A stretch of DNA of 64,000 nucleotides from assembly GCA_943737045.1 (NCBI GenBank), contig CALSFV010000209.1, positions 496,001-560,000 of the forward strand, given 5' to 3'. Positions within the stretch are counted from its first letter, which is position 1. Every line of letters begins with the position of its first letter. Below the pieces are notes generated by a model that saw nothing but the letters and a program-made list of their open reading frames with translations, made no database searches and was not told the origin of the DNA. The stretch comes from Parapristionchus giblindavisi. Taxonomy: Eukaryota > Nematoda > Chromadorea > Rhabditida > Diplogasteridae. Both the position numbers and the translations under genes were made by a program. Below are positions 59,307-64,000 of this stretch, piece by piece.

Positions 59307-62300
59307 TCATGACGGGGTCGGGTGTAGACGAACAGACGGCGCTATAAACAAAAATCGCATGACCACATCGCGATATGGCTGAAACGGATTGTATGCATCT
59401 GTGTCGCCGACCGGCAGAAAATAAAGTTATAAGATAAGTCGGTAAGATAATTATTATATTTGCCCGTGTATAGGAAACCCGCAGCAGAACTAAAAAATGT
59501 ATCTTTTGCATCACTCGAATCACTCGAATTTATCGACAGGTTCATTTCGTTTTGTGTGTGGGTCTGTGCTACGTACCTTCATCGAAAATATCAACATAAG
59601 TGAAAACAATCCTGAGTGCAGTGAACTAAACAACGTGATGAATATGATGAGATCTGCAATATATCATTTCTAATATCCTTCGATCGAAAATTTATGTTCA
59701 AAACCAAATTCGCTTACGGTGTACCTAAAATCTTAAAATTCTAACAATAAGAGTAACCTGGACTATGTACACTCAGGAAAATGAATATATAACAGATTAT
59801 CAGTATTGGAATTGCGACAAACAAGGCAGGTATTGTTACCTTTAAAAATATGATATTAATTCAAAAAATAAAAAAAATATTACTAAATATAAATTTGACA
59901 GATTTTTAACAAGAAAAAAGTTTGTACCTGTAATATCAAAGAGATGGTAAGTTTGCGATGAATTGCTTTCGCTTTATTGCTGAGTTTCGTTTGCGCTTTG
60001 ATTTCGTGGAAAACGTGCAAACAAAGCTGGAAATGACTAATGATATACTCTTAAGTGTTTTCTTATATATATTTTAACAACCATCTTAGATCACAGAATT
60101 ATATTATCGTGCATCGACAAATCATTGACTCGTTTGAATTCGTTTGAACCATTCTGAACCATTCCGGTCGACTGTGATTACTCTGGTATTTCCAAACTAG
60201 TAGTTTACTTACGTTACGTCACAGACTAGTAGTATACTGCTAGTTTACTACAAGTGAAAGAGCATTTGACGAAATGCATTACCGTATTACACACCACCTC
60301 TAGTAAACTTACGTTTAACTATTTCCCGGTTTGACCCCTGGCATGATTCTCTCGGATTAAATAGATCGGAGGGAAAGAATAATATAAAATGAAAGAATAA
60401 GAACACAATTGCCTAATTCGGCTATCAACGCCGTTGATTGCTTAGAATGGTTCAGAATGGTTCAAAGGAATCATGATCCAATGATTTTTCGTTGAACGAT
60501 ACTCTCGTAAAATTTCTTACCAGTTGAAACATCAACGACCCTACACAAATGCCAAAAATTATGACGATGACAAGGTAGTAGAAAGTATCTGACATGCAGG
60601 CCAGATGTTGCAGCACGAAATCGGATTGTTTCGAGAATGCCTGTATTCAAAGCATATTGTCTGCATAAAATGTACTTGCATAAGAAAATAACAGATATAT
60701 GGTAAATACTGAGACAACAATGCATGTACTATCGCCGAACTATGGAATACCTATCCACTTCCTCATACCTAACCCGGCTAGGGAATTTTTTAAGCCCAAC
60801 CCTTTTGAGCTTACAGTATAGTTTCTCTATTTGTTAGTGTTATCATGTTAAAAAATATCAGTAATGAGATTATCAACGGTGATTTCAATGATCCCACTGA
60901 TAGCGAAGTTTCCGAAGTTATCTCTCTGACTGTGTTCACTGGAAGTGTATACAGCAAAGCTTCCTTTTTTGTACCGGGAATTATTCCGGTGAACACATCA
61001 CGAATATGGGCAGTGGATCTTTTGCACTGCGTGTATATAACATGTACAGTACCGTGCAAAAGTATACCAAAAAGTAAATTTTTCAATGTAACTTTGCTTG
61101 TACGCAACCAATCAGCCAAATTTTTTGATATGCTGTGCCTACAGGTCTTACCATCGTATTGTGTAAGAAAAATAGCGACGTTTCCCAAAAATCAGAAAAA
61201 AATAACGAATTTTCTAATTTCGGCGATTTTCAAATTTTGGAATATTATTTTTGTTTATTTTTTACTTGTTTGCTTTATGCTGAAAAATGTTTTTATGTTT
61301 TCAGTAGATGGGTCGGCTAAAGGACTGTAAGAAACTCAGTCGATCGGATCGACAAGCCATTGCTAGACGCCGAGCCATGGGTAAAAAGTTGGTCGACCTG
61401 GCTGAGCAGCACAACACGGACGTAGGGACGATCTCCTGCTCTGCGAATCTTGCAATTCGGACAAAACGCTCTGAAAGGCTTCCCCTGACGAGTTGGAAGA
61501 TCGTCACATTCACAACGATCAGCAAGACAAACCCGCGAAAATCCGGGGTCCGGGAGCGCGCGCAAAGATTGCTCCGGGTCGTTTTACTCTTGGAATACTC
61601 AGCCCCGAGGAATGTTAGAGCGCTCATACGGCTGCATCACCTTCGACTGGACCACTATGAACTCCTCCTCCCTCATAATGACCTCAGACATATGCAGCGG
61701 GCAACTATAGCCCGCATGGAATGCTCCCCACATCATCACGGAACCACCCCCCATTCTTCATAGTGGGGATTTAGCACTTTATTCGAATCTTGACCCTATA
61801 GTGCACCTCACATGGGTTATTCCGTCCGTTCCTAACATGAGAAACATGCTCTCGTCCGACCATGGTACAAATATTCGATGAAAAGTGCTAAATCCCCACT
61901 ATGAAGAATGGGGGTGGTTCCGTGATGATGTGTGGAGCATTCCATGCGGGTATTCCAAAATATGAAAATCGCCGAAATTAGAAAATTCGTTATTTTTTTC
62001 TGATTTTTGGGAAACGGCGCTCTTTTTCTTACACAATACGATGGTAAGACCTGCAGGCACAGCATATCAAAAAATTAGGCTGATTGGTTGCGTACAAGCA
62101 AAGTTACATTGAAAAATGTACTTTTTGGTATACTTTTGCACGGTACTTACACTAAGTTTCCCCCCCCACTCTCGTTTTTACCCCCAAATGCTCTCATTTA
62201 CTTATTCTCTCAAATGTTGTCGCATCTTTGTGATGTATGATAAATTAAATTAAATTAAATTAAAGCTTACATGATTTATCAAAGTAGAATTCTTCGAAAT

Positions 62301-63737
62301 GTCATATTCACATAACTAAAATATTGATTAGTCATCAACAATTCAAATCGATAAAACTTGCATGAACTGCTACGGCTAAAGAAACGTAGACCAATGTGAT
62401 GATAAATAACAGAAAATATCTTTTCAATGGAGAAAGATCCAATAGACTTCCGTGCCTGACTACTGCCTCAAATACGTTGCATTTTACATTCATTCATCAT
62501 TTCAACAACAAAAAATGTTTCTTTAGTTTATCATTTTTTTTTTATTTAATGGGGAAAACCTTTTCCTTCATACGAAGTTCACAAAGATCAACGGTTTCTG
62601 TTCTAATCTTCACAATGTGTTTTGTTACTATACAACATAAAGTGTAATATACTAGATGAGATTTTCATCCTCAACACATTTGTATCTAATGTTAGAGAAT
62701 ATCACCGCCCTATCGACTTTCTCTTTCTGAACGTCTATAATTGTAAGGCTTTTGACTCTAGACTCAGTCCTCGCTACTTCATGGCGTGACGGAGTTCGCT
62801 CCGCATGCAGGCGTTCATTGTACAGAGCAAGAGTACCGCACCTTCGTCAACGGCAGTACTGTGGAAGTTTAAATCGAGAAAGGGTACGCAAGAGTGATAG
62901 GATGATAGGAGGCGAAGTCCGTGCCTAATGGTGCTCAAACTACATCTCTCGCTATCTACACCAATAATAGATCAGTGATTGCCTCCATTCGATTGCCTAG
63001 TACTCCACGCATTCCTCTTTGGTTTCATCATACGGTGCCTATGTAGACGAAACAAAAAAAAAATTCTTTCCGTTGCTTAGCATAGCTCGAGTGAAAAATT
63101 CTCGGAATCGCATTACATACAGAGAAAAAAGTGTTAAAACACCAGCACCCAGCTGTTGTACGCAGTATACAACCTGTGGTGTGTTATATATAACATATCA
63201 GAGGCATTTATAGCTGCTATTCTTTCAGTTGTATTTTCGTTTTACAGTTTTGGAGGCTATAAAGAAGCGTAAATGGATGTGGGATGACGAACTCTCGAAC
63301 TTTTGCTGTGCACAGTGGAGTCTGAAGTTGGTGGAATTGACTACGAAAGAAATACGAGTAAGATCCGCAACGAGACGGAGATATGATTTTTTCGAAGCAG
63401 ACGTTCGCTCGTCACGATGGAGAAAAGAGAAATATCACTGCGACCCTAGGTCGGATGAGAACCGATGAACTAGTACCAACTGGATGATAACTATTTGCAT
63501 AATTCGTCTATTTATCACCGCTTGTCTCTCAGATGTAAATAATTTTCATCCATTAGGTTCTCATTCCTTGCTTATCATCCGACATAGAGCCATCATTACA
63601 ACCCAGCTGAGACGAAGCCAATTAACCAGCTGATAAAGTTGTTTAAACTGTAATATGTAAATCATTACCTGATGTCGGTACATAATGCACAATGCGGTAC
63701 AAGGAACGTGAAGGAGCGAAATTACAAGCAATATATC
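59307..63737 (-). CDS. SRH-like chemoreceptor G, partial (5' exons off the right edge)
   Basis: Subfamily-2 receptor close to E. Exons on the minus strand: 63669-63737 (LLHVPCTALCIMYRHQ), 62362-62466 (AVVRHGSLLDLSPLKRY...), 62271-62315 (LCEYDISKNSTLINH), 60521-60640 (FVLQHLACMSDTFYYLVIVI), 59928-60026, 59758-59839, 59577-59653 and 59307-59378, ending PYRDVVMRFLFIAPS...TPS and a stop. All phases agree and no stop is seen, so it can be functional. Exons 1-3 would lie beyond base 64000. Its exon-5 donor is GC (GCAAGT). Intron 6 holds a Tc1-like element and a family-A MITE, and intron 7 a palindromic MITE. Bases 62520-63668 (intron 4) contain no recognised gene; a 79-codon frame at 63229 has no known domain. 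Confidence 0.82.
60119..60487. mobile_element. Palindromic MITE in intron 7 of receptor G
   Basis: 369 bp with ends AAATCATTGACTCGTTTGAA and a degenerate inverse ending CAATGATTT. It has an internal pair of GAACCATTCTGAACCATTC and its inverse, and a repeated ACTAGTAGT motif near the middle. Non-coding. The target duplication is not clear. Confidence 0.6.
60662..60790. mobile_element. MITE, family A, partial
   Basis: AAATGTACTTGCATAAGAAA at one end and CTTCCTCATACCTAACCCGG inside, as in 41697-41800; the other half is missing. It lies in intron 6 of receptor G. Confidence 0.5.
61047..62148 (+). mobile_element. Tc1-type element with rearranged transposase remnant
   Basis: About 1.1 kb with termini CAGTACCGTGCAAAAGTATA and the inverse, TA on the left (61045-61046) and on the right (62149-62150). 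The arms match for about 240 bp. The plus strand from about 61308 encodes MGRLKDCKKLSRSDRQAIAR followed by a helix-turn-helix-like LVDLAEQHNTDVGTIS, the N-terminus of a Tc1-type transposase, then frameshifts. At 61900, GGGSVMMCGAF matches the C-terminal GGGSVM motif. That segment is also present inverted near 61735, so the middle is rearranged. Inactive. It lies in intron 6 of receptor G. Confidence 0.75.
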
Positions 63738-64000
63738 CTGTAAAAAACGGAATATATCAATTAACACATCGATTTTTCATGTTGTGGAGCCTTTAATGGT
63801 ATTTTTTTGTTCCTTTGTCCAAGGAGGGAACACACTGCGGTTAAAATAGTCAAACATATTCCTAGCTTTAATTATAATGAACTAAGTCAGAACATGTGAC
63901 TACAGTTTTAATTCAGCGAGGAGCTAGAATTCAGTGATCTATAGAGTAAATGTATTATTTAAATTGCCCTATATTATGTTTCAAAATTCAAAATCAGAAA

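Overview
The window is about 64 kb of AT-rich animal DNA, almost certainly from a nematode. The grounds are several copies of a seven-transmembrane chemoreceptor family with the C-terminal PYR motif of the SRH branch of the nematode STR superfamily, an astacin (NAS-type) metalloprotease with EGF and CUB modules, short introns ending in TTTCAG-like acceptors, and Tc1/mariner, RTE-like and CR1/Jockey-like elements. I cannot name the genus.

Host genes. Seven receptor loci or fragments share an 11-exon plan: an 18-residue leader (MIVVEPLSD or MLVVEPITD), then exons of about 38, 46, 23, 35, 15, 40, 58 or 33, 27, 26 and 22 residues. They fall into two subfamilies. Subfamily 1 (left) has A (minus, 210-3002, intact but leaving the window on the left), B (plus, 9526-16783, broken) and C (plus, 21128-29850, frameshift and stop). 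Subfamily 2 (right) has E (minus, 44564-50847, intact except for a LINE in exon 5), F (minus, exons 1-3 only), F2 (exon 1 and the start of exon 2) and G (minus, 59307-63737, intact but leaving the window on the right). Two separate exons at 32909-33033 and 38216-38422 belong to a different STR/SRJ-like receptor. The other host genes are an astacin gene at 4114-8134 with an internal exon duplication and frameshifts, and the 3' part of fructose-1,6-bisphosphatase at 14356-15033 lying inside receptor pseudogene B.

Mobile DNA fills most of the rest. The most striking feature is the number of long inverted repeats: 10580-13369 (with a TTAA-flanked palindrome nested inside), 18443-19900, 23351-25465 (with a mariner nested inside), 25845-27826 (two arms of about 972 nt and a 37-nt loop), 37048-38110, 38909-40676, 52825-53568, 56410-57212 and 61047-62148. 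Three of them carry tRNA-like A-box/B-box segments at or near the centre. Other elements are hAT-type MITEs loaded with a 14-bp GC palindrome, a near full-length non-LTR retrotransposon (46360-49440) with a 5'-truncated second copy (55777-57792), (ATT/TAA)n tracts that look like LINE tails, a SINE-like tRNA-derived repeat split by a Tc1-like element, and two small MITE families scattered around the receptor genes.

No biochemical pathway is encoded as a unit. The picture is a fast-evolving chemoreceptor neighbourhood in birth-and-death turnover, in which duplication, transposon insertion and hairpin-forming repeats break genes. Exon boundaries below were read by eye from splice consensus, phase and comparison between paralogues, and have no transcript support.
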